In this document: in pieces, positions 7,525 through 15,696 of the stretch
How the letters are laid out: each line of letters begins with the position of its first letter
How positions within the stretch are numbered: position 1 is the first letter of the stretch
Source: an uncultured Bacteroidales bacterium
GTDB lineage: Bacteria > Bacteroidota > Bacteroidia > Bacteroidales > Paludibacteraceae
Assembly: GCA_934716995.1 (NCBI GenBank)
Contig: CAKUYO010000009.1
Location: 21,802 to 85,801, forward strand
Length of the DNA: 64,000 nucleotides
Direction of reading: 5' to 3'
Made by a program: the position numbers and the translations under genes
The notes under the pieces: model-generated
Told to the model about the DNA's origin: nothing
Database searches by the model: none
What the model saw: the letters and a program-made list of their open reading frames with translations, nothing else

Positions 7525-9534
7525 TTATTGGAAGTTGGCGCGGTTGTCTTTTACCTCTGCTTTGTCTTCTATCAGCGAGATGGCTTGATAAGGCAGACTG
7601 TAGGCATAGCGGGAAACAAGCATTGTTTTCTCCTGCTCCACATTCAGTTCGCCTTCCGCAGTGGTCTTGGTGCCGGTTTTGATAACATAGACACCCATAT
7701 TGCCCTGCAGCGGTTCGCTCAGTGTATTATCGTTCATAGCCAAAGCCGCACCGATGATAGCGGGTTCAGCACCGGCATTGCCGAAACGATAGTCCGCAAG
7801 CGACACTTTCTCTGCAGTTTGGACAGATGTACCGGTGATAGCAGCGGCAGCGTCCAGCGACTCCACACCTGTGAGTTTGTCAGCAATATATTTTGCCTTG
7901 GCGTTGTTGGTCGCCTCGTAGGTCAGTTCGGCACGTACAGCGTCCAGCGGGCGGTACTCTTTGTCGTTCACCTCGGTCAGGACAGCCACTACGAACTTGT
8001 CGCCGCACTCGAACACATCGCTCACTTGTCCCTCCTTCGCCTCGAAAGCCCAACGTACGATAGGGCGGCTCGATTTCAGTTCGCCCACTTTCTCGGTAGT
8101 AGCCTGCAGGTTGTATTGCGGGGTAAGGCTCATTCCTTCTTCATTGGCTGCTTTGCGGAAAGCCTCTTCGTTTGCCGAGTTGGCAGCAATGAACTGCTTT
8201 ACGCGGTTGTAGATGACAGAGTATGTCTTGCTCGACGGAGTAACCTCGCGCGAGAGAATAGCCAACTTCACCTTGGGAGTAGCGGGACTCATATCCATAA
8301 TCTCAAAGGTCTGCTCGCCCATACCCTGTTTAACGGTGAAGCGACCGCCCTTCTTGCCTGCGAACGCCTGTTCTGCAATGTTCTTCGGCAGGTCGGTGGC
8401 GGTGAACCAACCGAGTTCCTGATCCTCCTGTCCCTCGCCTGCAATGGCTTTCAGTTCTACGGAGTCAGCCACCGAGTAACCGCTTTTCATAATACGTGCC
8501 ATCGAATAGGTGTTGTTCTCGAAGAGGATATCGGTCGTGTTGCCGGTTTTTGCATTTGCACCGAAAGCGAACTCCTTATATTGGGCAGGTACGGTTTCTG
8601 CCGAGTAGTCGCGTCCGTCATAAGGAATGTCGGAGTTGGTGTTTACCACGAGGGTGATGTCATCTGCGGTACGGAACTCGTCCTGCAAACGCTCCATCAT
8701 ATCCTTTGCGTCGGTCATATCCTGTTCCGACGGCTCAATGGGGAAGGTTACATACGCAATAGCGCGGTTGGGCGTTTGTTTGTAGAGAGCCTTGTGCTGT
8801 TTGTAGAGTTTCTTCAGGTCGCTCTCGCTCACCGATACCAGGCTGTCTGCTACGGTGAAATACGGTTGCATTACATACTCTACGCTTACGCTGTTTTGGC
8901 GTGCTTCGAAAGCATATTTTGCATCCAGCGAGTTAGCCTTGACCAGACTTTGTACGAGGTTGGTATATTTCTCCTGCATATAGGTCAGGCGCACGGCGTT
9001 CTCCCAATACATCCAGTACGATTTCGCCTGTTTGAGGTTAGCCGCCTGATCGGGGTCGTCCACGTCCTGCTCAATCGAATTGAGGAACTGTACCAATGCG
9101 GCACGGTTGAACTGACCGTTCTGGTCGTAGAATGCACGGCGGCTGCGGATCAGTTGGTGAGGGTTCTCACCGATGCAGAGTTGGCTCAACTCGTCGGCGG
9201 TGATGTCCATACCGATCTTCTCTGCCTGTGCTTTCAAGGTGTAGTCCATCAGCATCATCTGCCAAACCTGGTTACGGATCTGAGTGGTCATCTCCTCGTC
9301 GAAATCGGTACGACCGGTCTCTATTTTGTACACGTCCGTCAGTTGGTCTTTGGCTGCCTCATACTCGGTGTAGTGGATGTCCTGCCCCTCGATGGTAGCC
9401 ACGTTTTCGCGGCTGCGATTGAAGAACGAACTGCCCGAATTGAGGAAATCGCCCATAATAAATGCTAACATAGCGAGACCCACAATCGTAATGAGTAGCG
9501 CGCCATGGTTACGAATCTTTTGTAAACTTGCCAT
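7525..9534 (-). CDS. PpiD/SurA-like periplasmic folding factor (peptidyl-prolyl isomerase)
   Basis: A 669-residue protein with an N-terminal membrane anchor (LLITIVGLAMLAFIMGDFL, residues ~13-31). The SurA-N-like segment begins ENVATIEGQDIHYTEYE and includes the paired helices VWQMMLMDYTLKAQAEKIGM. A parvulin-like region lies around residues 350-425 (GWFTATDLPKNIAEQAFAGK), and a second weaker one towards the C-terminus. The family helps outer-membrane and periplasmic proteins fold. It is monocistronic: its own promoter lies upstream (9601-9631) and it converges on the GT4 gene with a shared terminator. Isomerase activity is not certain; many PpiD-type proteins are mainly chaperones. Confidence 0.88.
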   Translation of the reverse strand: MASLQKIRNHGALLITIVGLAMLAFIMGDFLNSGSSFFNRSRENVATIEGQDIHYTEYEAAKDQLTDVYKIETGRTDFDEEMTTQIRNQVWQMMLMDYTLKAQAEKIGMDITADELSQLCIGENPHQLIRSRRAFYDQNGQFNRAALVQFLNSIEQDVDDPDQAANLKQAKSYWMYWENAVRLTYMQEKYTNLVQSLVKANSLDAKYAFEARQNSVSVEYVMQPYFTVADSLVSVSESDLKKLYKQHKALYKQTPNRAIAYVTFPIEPSEQDMTDAKDMMERLQDEFRTADDITLVVNTNSDIPYDGRDYSAETVPAQYKEFAFGANAKTGNTTDILFENNTYSMARIMKSGYSVADSVELKAIAGEGQEDQELGWFTATDLPKNIAEQAFAGKKGGRFTVKQGMGEQTFEIMDMSPATPKVKLAILSREVTPSSKTYSVIYNRVKQFIAANSANEEAFRKAANEEGMSLTPQYNLQATTEKVGELKSSRPIVRWAFEAKEGQVSDVFECGDKFVVAVLTEVNDKEYRPLDAVRAELTYEATNNAKAKYIADKLTGVESLDAAAAITGTSVQTAEKVSLADYRFGNAGAEPAIIGAALAMNDNTLSEPLQGNMGVYVIKTGTKTTAEGELNVEQEKTMLVSRYAYSLPYQAISLIEDKAEVKDNRANFQ

Positions 9535-9600
9535 AATATCTGTTGTGTTTTTATATTTCCGAAATATCCACTATGCATTGACACGTTGCAAAGCAGCGTG

Positions 9601-9631
9601 CAAAATTACAAACATTTTTTGAATTACCAAA
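9601..9631 (-). promoter_or_regulatory. Promoter of the ppiD-like gene
   Basis: On the minus strand, TAATTTTG (9608 to 9601) fits the Bacteroidota -7 box TAnnTTTG. A TTTG (9631 to 9628) lies 19 nt upstream as the -33 box. Confidence 0.65.
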
Positions 9632-9750
9632 ATTTTATATCCTTTTCTTTACCAAAAGATGAAAGAGGGGGAGACAAAATGAATAATATGCAGGACTGGA
9701 AATGCATAAAGTGTATAAAAAGCGCATAAAAACCCGCATATCCTCTATTT

Positions 9751-9783
9751 CTTTCTACGTCCTTTCTACGTCTTTTCTACGTA
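9751..9783 (+). repeat. Triple 11-bp repeat CTTTCTACGTC, upstream of tmRNA
   Basis: Three consecutive 11-mers: CTTTCTACGTC, CTTTCTACGTC, TTTTCTACGTA. The same triple occurs at 28023-28055. Each ends 131-135 bp before a TACTTTTG promoter box followed by CACCG. The period is close to one helical turn, which would suit a regulator binding one face of the DNA; that is inference. Confidence 0.75.
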
Positions 9784-9895
9784 ATTGGTATTATGAGGTA
9801 TATTTATGTATATGCAAAAGTAGGCAGTGGTAGGGCGATATATCCGGGAACAGACGCTGACTGATCGTTCTTTGTGATAATTTTTGTACAAAAAG

Positions 9896-9926
9896 TTGCA
9901 CGGACGAATTATTTGTCGTACTTTTG
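9896..9926 (+). promoter_or_regulatory. Promoter of tmRNA
   Basis: TTG at 9896-9898, a 20-nt spacer, then TACTTTTG at 9919-9926. Transcription would start about 7 nt downstream, some 30 nt before the mature tmRNA 5' end. Confidence 0.75.
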
Positions 9927-9962
9927 CACCGCTTTTATGCGGACATTCCTGTCTGCCGTTTC

Positions 9963-10353
9963 GGGGCTATTTGGTTTTGACAGCAGGTAGAATGGGTATG
10001 TAAGCACGCCGAGCACTGCAGAGACGCTCGTAAATATCGTCTGCAAAGTATAACTGGCAACAATACTGTAGCTCTCGCTGCCTAACCGAAGTATAGTAGG
10101 TTACTTTATTCGGGCACAAGGTGCCTGAACGGGACATCGCTCCAAGCCTGGTCTGTAGGCTGATAGGGTATAGCGGTGCGGAAATATACAGAATAGTCTT
10201 TGCGGGCTGCGACGCAAGGGCGAAACTCAAAGCAGATAAGCCTGCGGTTGGTGGCTTGGGTCTTGCCGCAGGACGAAAACGAAGGCCAAGATAAGCGTGT
10301 AGAAAGCATATACGTTCCTTGTTTGGACACGGGTTCGAATCCCGTTAGCTCCA
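9963..10353 (+). ncRNA. ssrA: Transfer-messenger RNA (tmRNA)
   Basis: The 5' end GGGGCTATTTGGTTTTGACA and the 3' end GGGTTCGAATCCCGTTAGCTCCA form the tRNA-like domain. The acceptor stem pairs 9963-9969 (GGGGCTA) with 10346-10352 (TAGCTCC, one G-U pair), and a T-arm with GGTTCGAATCC is present. CCA is not encoded. The length of 391 nt is normal. The tag reading frame is at 10056-10085: GGC AAC AAT ACT GTA GCT CTC GCT GCC TAA. With the tRNA-borne alanine it gives A-GNNTVALAA. tmRNA with SmpB rescues stalled ribosomes and marks the product for proteolysis through the ALAA end. A strong terminator follows 3 bp later. Confidence 0.95.
10056..10085 (+). other. tmRNA proteolysis-tag reading frame (GNNTVALAA)
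   Basis: Nine codons and a TAA stop inside tmRNA. The resume codon GGC is chosen because nine codons ending in ALAA match the layout of the known Bacteroides tag (GENNYALAA, from memory). The upstream bases also resemble that family. Confidence 0.75.
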
Positions 10354-10355
10354 CA

Positions 10356-10396
10356 TAGAAAAGGCTGCCCGACATCGTGCCGGGCAGCCTTTTCTA
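10356..10396 (+). terminator. Terminator of tmRNA
   Basis: A perfect 16-bp stem (10356-10371 with 10381-10396, extendable by one A-T pair) with core AAAAGGCTGCCCG, a 9-nt loop, and a T-rich right arm. Confidence 0.85.
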
Positions 10397-10412
10397 TTCT
10401 TTTTCTTCTATT

Positions 10413-10557
10413 TAACGTGAGTTCGATATAAAACTCCTTTGCCGCACAGCGGCAAGAAATCTAAGTAAATCGTTGTATTTACATCCATAAATTGCCATAA
10501 ATCTTATTCGCCTACGGCGGAATAGTAAGACAATTTGTTTATATCGAACTGACGTTA
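10413..10557. mobile_element. MITE-like element with terminal inverted repeats
   Basis: A 145-bp element with ends TAACGTGAGTTCGATATAA (from 10413) and the reverse complement of TAACGTCAGTTCGATATAA (ending at 10557). Inside are two small hairpins: GCCGC-ACA-GCGGC at 10441-10453 and CGCC-TAC-GGCG near 10510-10520. There is no reading frame of note. The interior reappears in reverse orientation at 48661-48760, including an identical 37-bp block, and an end-like sequence lies at 63881-63899. I see no clear target-site duplication. Non-autonomous transposition is an inference from the terminal repeats and the second copy. Confidence 0.65.
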
Positions 10558-10559
10558 TC

Positions 10560-11000
10560 TTACCATATCATATTCAGACGGAAGTGCATTGATTCGGGAT
10601 TGGTACTATCAAATCGCGAATCTGAGTTGGTAACGGCTATTTCTATAAATCCCACGCCAAACGAGAAATCCACCTTTTGGCGGAAGAGCGTGCCATTGGC
10701 AGAAACCGAATACTCTAACGGCAAATTGATTTGGTAGGCGTCTTTCGTTCCGAAAAAGTACTCGCGATAGCAGGATATAACCCCTTGATCATAGATTTCT
10801 TGCGTCAGATCGGGAATGTCGTATGTAACAAAAAAATATCCGTTGTCAGACCATTTCCAGTCTGTGGTTGGAACCTCTATGTCCAGTGTTTTGCTGTTGG
10901 TTGTATAGACGGTTTCTTTCGGGTACACATTTTGGTACTCACAGGCAGTGAACATCAATGCTGCTGCCAATATGGCAAAAATAACAGATAACTTTTTCAT
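10560..11000 (-). CDS. Small lipoprotein, function unknown
   Basis: A 146-residue predicted lipoprotein. MKKLSVIFAILAAALMF is the signal, and FTAC gives the lipobox cysteine at about residue 20. The mature part is rich in Tyr, Asp and Ser and looks all-beta; no family is recognised. The longer frame from TTG 11021 is ruled out because the likely -7 box (11019-11026) overlaps it. Starts at 11006 (MNMKK) and 11000 (MKK) both fit. It is divergent from the GH73 gene, with interlocking promoters. The MITE-like element ends 2 bp beyond its stop codon. Confidence 0.7.
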   Translation of the reverse strand: MKKLSVIFAILAAALMFTACEYQNVYPKETVYTTNSKTLDIEVPTTDWKWSDNGYFFVTYDIPDLTQEIYDQGVISCYREYFFGTKDAYQINLPLEYSVSANGTLFRQKVDFSFGVGFIEIAVTNSDSRFDSTNPESMHFRLNMIW

Positions 11001-11018
11001 ATTCATTCGATTTTGCGG

Positions 11019-11050
11019 CAAAGATAGGACTTATTTTGCAGATATGCAAA
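11019..11050 (-). promoter_or_regulatory. Promoter of the small lipoprotein gene
   Basis: Minus strand: TATCTTTG (11026 to 11019) and TTTG (11050 to 11047), with a 20-nt spacer. It interlocks with the plus-strand promoter at 11035-11066. Confidence 0.7.
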
Positions 11051-11066
11051 TTTTTGCGTAATTTTG
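11035..11066 (+). promoter_or_regulatory. Promoter of the GH73-LysM gene
   Basis: TTTG at 11035-11038, a 20-nt spacer, and TAATTTTG at 11059-11066. The start codon follows 23 nt later. Confidence 0.7.
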
Positions 11067-11088
11067 CGGGCTGAAATCATTTATTACA

Positions 11089-12126
11089 ATGCGTAAAACA
11101 CTGTTTGTTATACTCTCTTTGGCGTGCGTTTCCCTGCAAGCGCAGCAGCAGAACAGAACCTATCTGGCTTATATCGAGGAATGGCGCGAGGTGGCGGTGG
11201 CTAACCAGCGCGACTATGGCGTACCCGCCAGTATCATCCTGGCACAGGGCTTGCTGGAGTCGGCGGCGGGGACGAGCGAACTGGCAAAGAATGCGAACAA
11301 CCATTTCGGTATCAAGTGCACCAGCGACTGGCTGGGGGGTAACTACTACTATGACGACGATTCCAAAGGCGAGTGCTTCCGCACGTACCGTGATGCAGGG
11401 GAATCGTACAAAGACCATTCGCTTTTCTTGCAGCGTCCACGGTATCAGACCTGTTTCGAGATAGCCGTGGAGGACTATTCGGGTTGGGCATACCGCTTGA
11501 AACAGTGCGGCTATGCCACCGATCCGCTCTATCCGAAGAAGTTGATCAAGATCATAGAGGACTACCGCCTCGACACGATTGCCACGCCCGCTGCTTTGGC
11601 AACGGCAAGCAGTACGAAGACGGCAGCCGGCAAGACAACCGCCAAGAACTCGGGCGGCAAAAAGGCGACGGTGGTGTCGCAGACCGCCCCGCTGAAAGTG
11701 ATCAACAGCAATCCGGAACCCGAATACGAAGAACCGCTTACGGCGTATCAGGAGAAGCAACTGCTTTATCTGACGCACCCGAAACAGAAGAACAACGGAC
11801 GCACGTTTATCCTTGCCCGTGAGGGTGATACGTATGCCAATATCGCGTTCCGTATGAACGTGAAAGAGCGCACGCTGCGTACGTGGAATGACGCTTTGGG
11901 GAGGGATTTGCAGGTGGGCGACCGTGTCTATCTGAGCCGCAAGCGTGCGTATGCCCCCAAGGAGAAAACACTGCTCTGGGTGCACCCCGGCGAATCGCTG
12001 TGGGAGATCTGCCAGCGTGAAGGCGTGCGTATGGAAAAGGTGCAGGTGCTCAACGGGTTGGACAAGTCGGTGCGTGTATTCCGAACCCGCCAGCAGATAT
12101 TGCTCCGCAAACAGAAAGAGGCTTGA
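11089..12126 (+). CDS. Peptidoglycan hydrolase: GH73 glucosaminidase with two LysM repeats
   Basis: A 345-residue exported protein with signal peptide MRKTLFVILSLACVSLQA. The GH73 endo-beta-N-acetylglucosaminidase domain covers ~25-165, with the catalytic Glu57 in LAQGLLESAAGTSELA and the typical NNHFGIKC block. An Ala/Thr/Lys-rich linker (~170-205) leads to two LysM peptidoglycan-binding modules (about 242-285 with REGDTYANIAFRMN, and 295-340 with VHPGESLWEICQREG). It should cut glycan strands in the periplasmic wall. It stands behind its own promoter and its TGA overlaps the start of the DUF721 gene, so the two are translationally linked. Confidence 0.9.
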   Translation: MRKTLFVILSLACVSLQAQQQNRTYLAYIEEWREVAVANQRDYGVPASIILAQGLLESAAGTSELAKNANNHFGIKCTSDWLGGNYYYDDDSKGECFRTYRDAGESYKDHSLFLQRPRYQTCFEIAVEDYSGWAYRLKQCGYATDPLYPKKLIKIIEDYRLDTIATPAALATASSTKTAAGKTTAKNSGGKKATVVSQTAPLKVINSNPEPEYEEPLTAYQEKQLLYLTHPKQKNNGRTFILAREGDTYANIAFRMNVKERTLRTWNDALGRDLQVGDRVYLSRKRAYAPKEKTLLWVHPGESLWEICQREGVRMEKVQVLNGLDKSVRVFRTRQQILLRKQKEA

Positions 12127-12419
12127 TGATGCGGGGTAAATCGCTGTCCATAGCCGATGTGCTGAATACCTATCTCCGCGAGACAGGGCTGGAAAAGACC
12201 GTTCTCGAAGACAAGGTGGTGGCTCTGTGGCCGCAGGTGATGGGCGATACCGTCGCCCGCCTGACACGCAGCGTGGAAGTGAAAGACGGAATGTTGGTTG
12301 TGCATATCTCGAGTGCCGCACTCAAGGCACAACTCTTTGAGTGCCGCTTCGATCTGGTGAAGAAAATCAATGATGCCGTCGGCGGCAACGCCATTCGTGA
12401 TGTCCGTATCTTGGGATAG
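12126..12419 (+). CDS. DUF721 (DciA-like) protein
   Basis: A 97-residue protein matching the DUF721 domain: an N-terminal helix pair (SIADVLNTYLRETGLEK), the WPQVMGDTVARLT block, then a beta segment VEVKDGMLVVHISSAAL. DUF721 includes DciA, the ancestral replicative-helicase loader, and short versions like this one are common in Bacteroidota. Whether it loads DnaB here is unproven. Start codons at 12126 and 12129 are tandem ATGs; the first overlaps the upstream TGA. Confidence 0.8.
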   Translation: MMRGKSLSIADVLNTYLRETGLEKTVLEDKVVALWPQVMGDTVARLTRSVEVKDGMLVVHISSAALKAQLFECRFDLVKKINDAVGGNAIRDVRILG

Positions 12420-12428
12420 GTGGTTACT

Positions 12429-12470
12429 GCTCTGCAATTCTTAATTCACAATTCATAATTCATCATTGAA
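12429..12470. repeat. AATTCATAATTC word repeat before mutS2
   Basis: GCTCTGCAATTCTTAATTCA followed by further AATTCA/CATAATTC words fills the gap up to the TTG start. The same boundary sequence GCTCTGCAATTC appears at the end of folD (49609). Confidence 0.65.
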
Positions 12471-14837
12471 TTGATTTATCCTGACAACATAGAAGAAAAG
12501 ATTGATTTCGTCGTTATCCGCGACGAATTGCACCGCCGTTGTACATCGTCTCTCGGGCGCGAGCAGGTGGACACAATGGCTTTCCTTACCGACTATGGGA
12601 CGATAACGTTGCTTCTCTCCGAAACCGATGAGATGAAGCATATCCTCGAGGACGGTTCGTTGGACTTCCCGCGCGGGGAGATACACGATGTCCGCGAGGC
12701 ACTGGGGCGTATCCGTATCGAGGGGCTTTTCTTGGACGAGGCGGAACTTTTTGCATTGCGCAAGACCCTCGACTATGCCCATCAGTTGGAGCATTTCTTT
12801 GCTTCGCTGGACGAGGAGCGTTTCCCTATTTTGCACCAACTGCCTTCGCAAAATGCAGACAATCAGAGCATAGGAGACATTGTACGCAGTATAGACCGTG
12901 TCTTGGACAAGTACGGGCGTTTGGCGGATAATGCCTCGCCCGAACTGGCGCGTATCCGCCACGAACAGACCCTCGTGCAGGGCAGCGTGGGGCGTGCTTT
13001 GGGGCAGATACTGCGCCAGGCGCAGGCGGAGGGCATCCTCGACAAGGATGTTACGCCCACTCTCCGCGAGGGGCGTTTGGTTATCCCCGTGCCGCCTGCC
13101 TATAAGCGTAAGATCGGCGGTATTGTCCACGACGAGTCAGCCACGGGCAAGACCGTCTATGTGGAGCCGCAACAGGTGGTGGAAGCCAACAACCATATCC
13201 GCGAATTGGAGGGGGCAGAACGCCGTGAGCGCGTCCGTATATTGCAAGACCTCACTGCCCGCCTGCGTCCGGGGGTACCGGCTATCCTGCAGAGCGAACA
13301 GATGCTGGCGCACGTGGATTTTCTCCGTGCCAAAGCACAGTTGGCGCAGACGCTGCACGCCATTTGTCCGGAGGTAAACAAAGAACCCGTTATCGATTGG
13401 CAGCAGGCCCGCCACTCCGTGCTGTATCTCAAGTTCATACAGCAGGGCAAGACAGTAGTGCCGCTTTCGCTTCGGCTGCAAGCCGACGAAAACCGTATGC
13501 TCATCATCAGCGGACCGAATGCGGGTGGTAAGTCGGTGTGTCTCAAGACAGTAGCCCTTTTGCAGTATATGCTCCAATGCGGTCTGTTGGTGCCATTGGC
13601 GGAAACGAGTCGTATGGGAGTCTTTGACCAACTGATGATAGATGTCGGGGACGCACAGTCTATCGAAGACGACCTATCGACCTACTCGGGGCACCTGAAG
13701 AATATGAAGGCGTTTGTACGCTATGCCGATGCCCGTACGCTCCTTTTGATAGACGAGTTCGGCACGGGTACCGAGCCGCTTATCGGCGGGGCTATCGCCG
13801 AGGCGGTACTGACGCAACTTGTTGAACAGCAGGCTTTTGGCGTTATCACCACCCACTATACCAACCTCAAGCATTTCGCCGAGCAGACGCGCGGTGTGGT
13901 CAATGGGGCGATGCTTTACGACCGCGGGCAGATGCGTCCGCTTTTCCAACTCTCTATCGGGCAGGCGGGCAGCAGTTTTGCCATTGAGATTGCCAGACAG
14001 ATCGGTCTCCCCGAACAGATTATCGCCTATGCCACGGAGTTGGTCGGTGAGGAGCACATTGACTACGACAAACAACTGCAGGACATCGCCCGCGACAAAC
14101 GCTATTGGGAGAACAAACGCCAGAATATCCGCCAGCGCGAGAAACACCTCGAGGAACGTATTGCCTACTACGAGCAGGAGATTGCGGGGCTCAAGGCGAA
14201 GAAACGCGAGGTGATGGACGAGGCCAAGCAGCAGGCGGCAGACCTGTTGCAGCAGAGCAATGCCGCTATCGAGCGCACTATCCGCGAGATCAAAGAGGCG
14301 AAAGCCGAGAAAGAGCGCACGCAGCAAGCCCGTCAGCGCGTGGAGAATATGAAACAGAAAGTGCAACCTGTTTCCGCAAAGAAAAACAACAAAAACGGGG
14401 GCGCAGACACCTCGTCTGCGGTAAACGGCAAAACCGTTATGCGCGATTTCAGCGACCTTCGCGCCCTGCGCAAGCAGAAAACGGAAGCCCCCAACGAACA
14501 GAAAGTGCAAGCAGGAAAAGGTACCGGTGGGGGAGGGTATTCTTCTATGGTGCGGCAGCGTGTCCTTTCTTTCGAGCGTACCCTCGACCTGCGCGGCTAC
14601 CGTGTGGACGAGGCGTTGGAGCGCTTCATCGCCTATCTGGACGATGCCGTGATGGTCAATGCCGGCGAGGTAACCATTCTCCACGGCACGGGTACGGGAG
14701 CCGTCAAGCAGATCGTGCGCGACTATATCGACACCTGTAACAAACAACGCCGCAAGCGTGGTGCCGAACCGCTTCGCTACCACGACGGCGACCCCAACCA
14801 CGGCGGTGCGGGGCTGACTGTTATCACAATTCCCTGA
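12471..14837 (+). CDS. mutS2: MutS2 family ATPase with C-terminal Smr domain
   Basis: A 788-residue protein. The core MutS-like clamp and lever region is followed by the ATPase: Walker A SGPNAGGKS near 345, Walker B LLIDEFGTGTEP near 423, and TTHYTNLKHFAE near 460. A long charged coiled-coil segment spans ~530-640, and a Smr nuclease domain spans ~704-788 (LDLRGYRVDEALE ... LHGTGTGAVK). MutS2 proteins suppress recombination and, in some bacteria, rescue collided ribosomes. The start is TTG 12471 (MIYPDNIEEK), as in Bacteroidota homologues that begin MIYP; no ATG fits. It probably shares a transcript with the two genes upstream. Confidence 0.93.
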   Translation: MIYPDNIEEKIDFVVIRDELHRRCTSSLGREQVDTMAFLTDYGTITLLLSETDEMKHILEDGSLDFPRGEIHDVREALGRIRIEGLFLDEAELFALRKTLDYAHQLEHFFASLDEERFPILHQLPSQNADNQSIGDIVRSIDRVLDKYGRLADNASPELARIRHEQTLVQGSVGRALGQILRQAQAEGILDKDVTPTLREGRLVIPVPPAYKRKIGGIVHDESATGKTVYVEPQQVVEANNHIRELEGAERRERVRILQDLTARLRPGVPAILQSEQMLAHVDFLRAKAQLAQTLHAICPEVNKEPVIDWQQARHSVLYLKFIQQGKTVVPLSLRLQADENRMLIISGPNAGGKSVCLKTVALLQYMLQCGLLVPLAETSRMGVFDQLMIDVGDAQSIEDDLSTYSGHLKNMKAFVRYADARTLLLIDEFGTGTEPLIGGAIAEAVLTQLVEQQAFGVITTHYTNLKHFAEQTRGVVNGAMLYDRGQMRPLFQLSIGQAGSSFAIEIARQIGLPEQIIAYATELVGEEHIDYDKQLQDIARDKRYWENKRQNIRQREKHLEERIAYYEQEIAGLKAKKREVMDEAKQQAADLLQQSNAAIERTIREIKEAKAEKERTQQARQRVENMKQKVQPVSAKKNNKNGGADTSSAVNGKTVMRDFSDLRALRKQKTEAPNEQKVQAGKGTGGGGYSSMVRQRVLSFERTLDLRGYRVDEALERFIAYLDDAVMVNAGEVTILHGTGTGAVKQIVRDYIDTCNKQRRKRGAEPLRYHDGDPNHGGAGLTVITIP

Positions 14838-14876
14838 TAGTCGGTATGAATCTGTATTGCTTCGTTGTAGAAGGTA

Positions 14877-14903
14877 TAGGTGATTGATAGGTGATTCCGC
14901 TTA
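14877..14903. repeat. TATAGGTGATT tandem words
   Basis: TATAGGTGATTGATAGGTGATT lies between mutS2 and the next gene. The same words are expanded at 50903-50946, with a diverged form at 44028-44050. Confidence 0.6.
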
Positions 14904-14943
14904 TGATAGGCTTTGCCCGAAATTCCTTTGTAATTCAAACAAA

Positions 14944-15690
14944 ATGAAAAAACTTTCTTTACTTTTGTTCTTTGGCGTGTTTGCCATTGCTTTGTCGGCT
15001 GCGCCCAAGGAGTACACTGCCCGCGACGGACATTCCCTCCGTGGTTTTGGCAATACGGGCTACGAACTGTCGGTGAGTGCCGAGTATGCTTACAACCGCA
15101 CGTATGAGCATTTCGGCAATTTCAATATCCAAGCCCTGATGCCCGTCAATCCGTATTTCGAGTTGCAAACCAACCTCCAGGCATCTACAGCGAACTACTA
15201 TACGGGTGCGCTTGTCCTGCGTCCGAAGTTCGCGCTTCCTGTGGGCGAATTGTTTGCAGAGACCGAGGTGCTGTATCGTGCGCTTGCCCGCAACCGGCAG
15301 GGCGATTTCTGTGCCGCACTCTCCGTGGGCTACCGTATGGACTATGTCTCGTTTCAGATCGGTATGTTCGGGCGCGTGATGAGCACGTGGGACAGAGACT
15401 GGCATACCGAGGAAACCTACAACATAGAACCGTTCAACCTGCTGTACCGTTTGGAGGTGTTTTGCCGCCCGCAGACCTCGCGTTGGAATATCTCGGCTTG
15501 CTTTGCCAATATCGACGACTACCAGATGGAACGCATGTGGCAGCCGATTTTTATGCTCGGCGGACGCTACGACATCAACGACCATTGGCGTATCTCGTTG
15601 CAGGGTGAGTGCAAACCGACGGGTATGTTCCACCTTGATGCCACCTTTTACAGCGCATACGCACGCGCAGGGTTCACCTATAAATTTTGA
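14944..15690 (+). CDS. Putative outer-membrane beta-barrel protein
   Basis: A 248-residue exported protein. MKKLSLLLFFGVFAIALSAA is a signal peptide. The remainder alternates polar and aromatic residues in strand-like segments (YELSVSAEYAYNRTYEHFG, FELQTNLQASTANYYTG, ISLQGECKPTGMF) and ends in the barrel-like AYARAGFTYKF, with a C-terminal Phe. No named family is recognised. The start is the ATG at 14944; the open frame extends upstream without a signal. It lies 6 bp before the lipoprotein phosphoesterase, so the two probably form an operon. Confidence 0.7.
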   Translation: MKKLSLLLFFGVFAIALSAAPKEYTARDGHSLRGFGNTGYELSVSAEYAYNRTYEHFGNFNIQALMPVNPYFELQTNLQASTANYYTGALVLRPKFALPVGELFAETEVLYRALARNRQGDFCAALSVGYRMDYVSFQIGMFGRVMSTWDRDWHTEETYNIEPFNLLYRLEVFCRPQTSRWNISACFANIDDYQMERMWQPIFMLGGRYDINDHWRISLQGECKPTGMFHLDATFYSAYARAGFTYKF

Positions 15691-15696
15691 CGCTTT

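Larger units (their letters stand above)
9535..9962. other. Gene-free stretch between the ppiD-like gene and tmRNA
   Basis: This 428-bp gap holds the minus-strand promoter at 9601-9631, an A/T-rich segment with ATAAAGTGTATA near 9706-9717, the triple 11-bp TTTCTACGT repeat at 9751-9783, and the tmRNA promoter at 9896-9926. I see no plausible gene in it. Confidence 0.7.
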
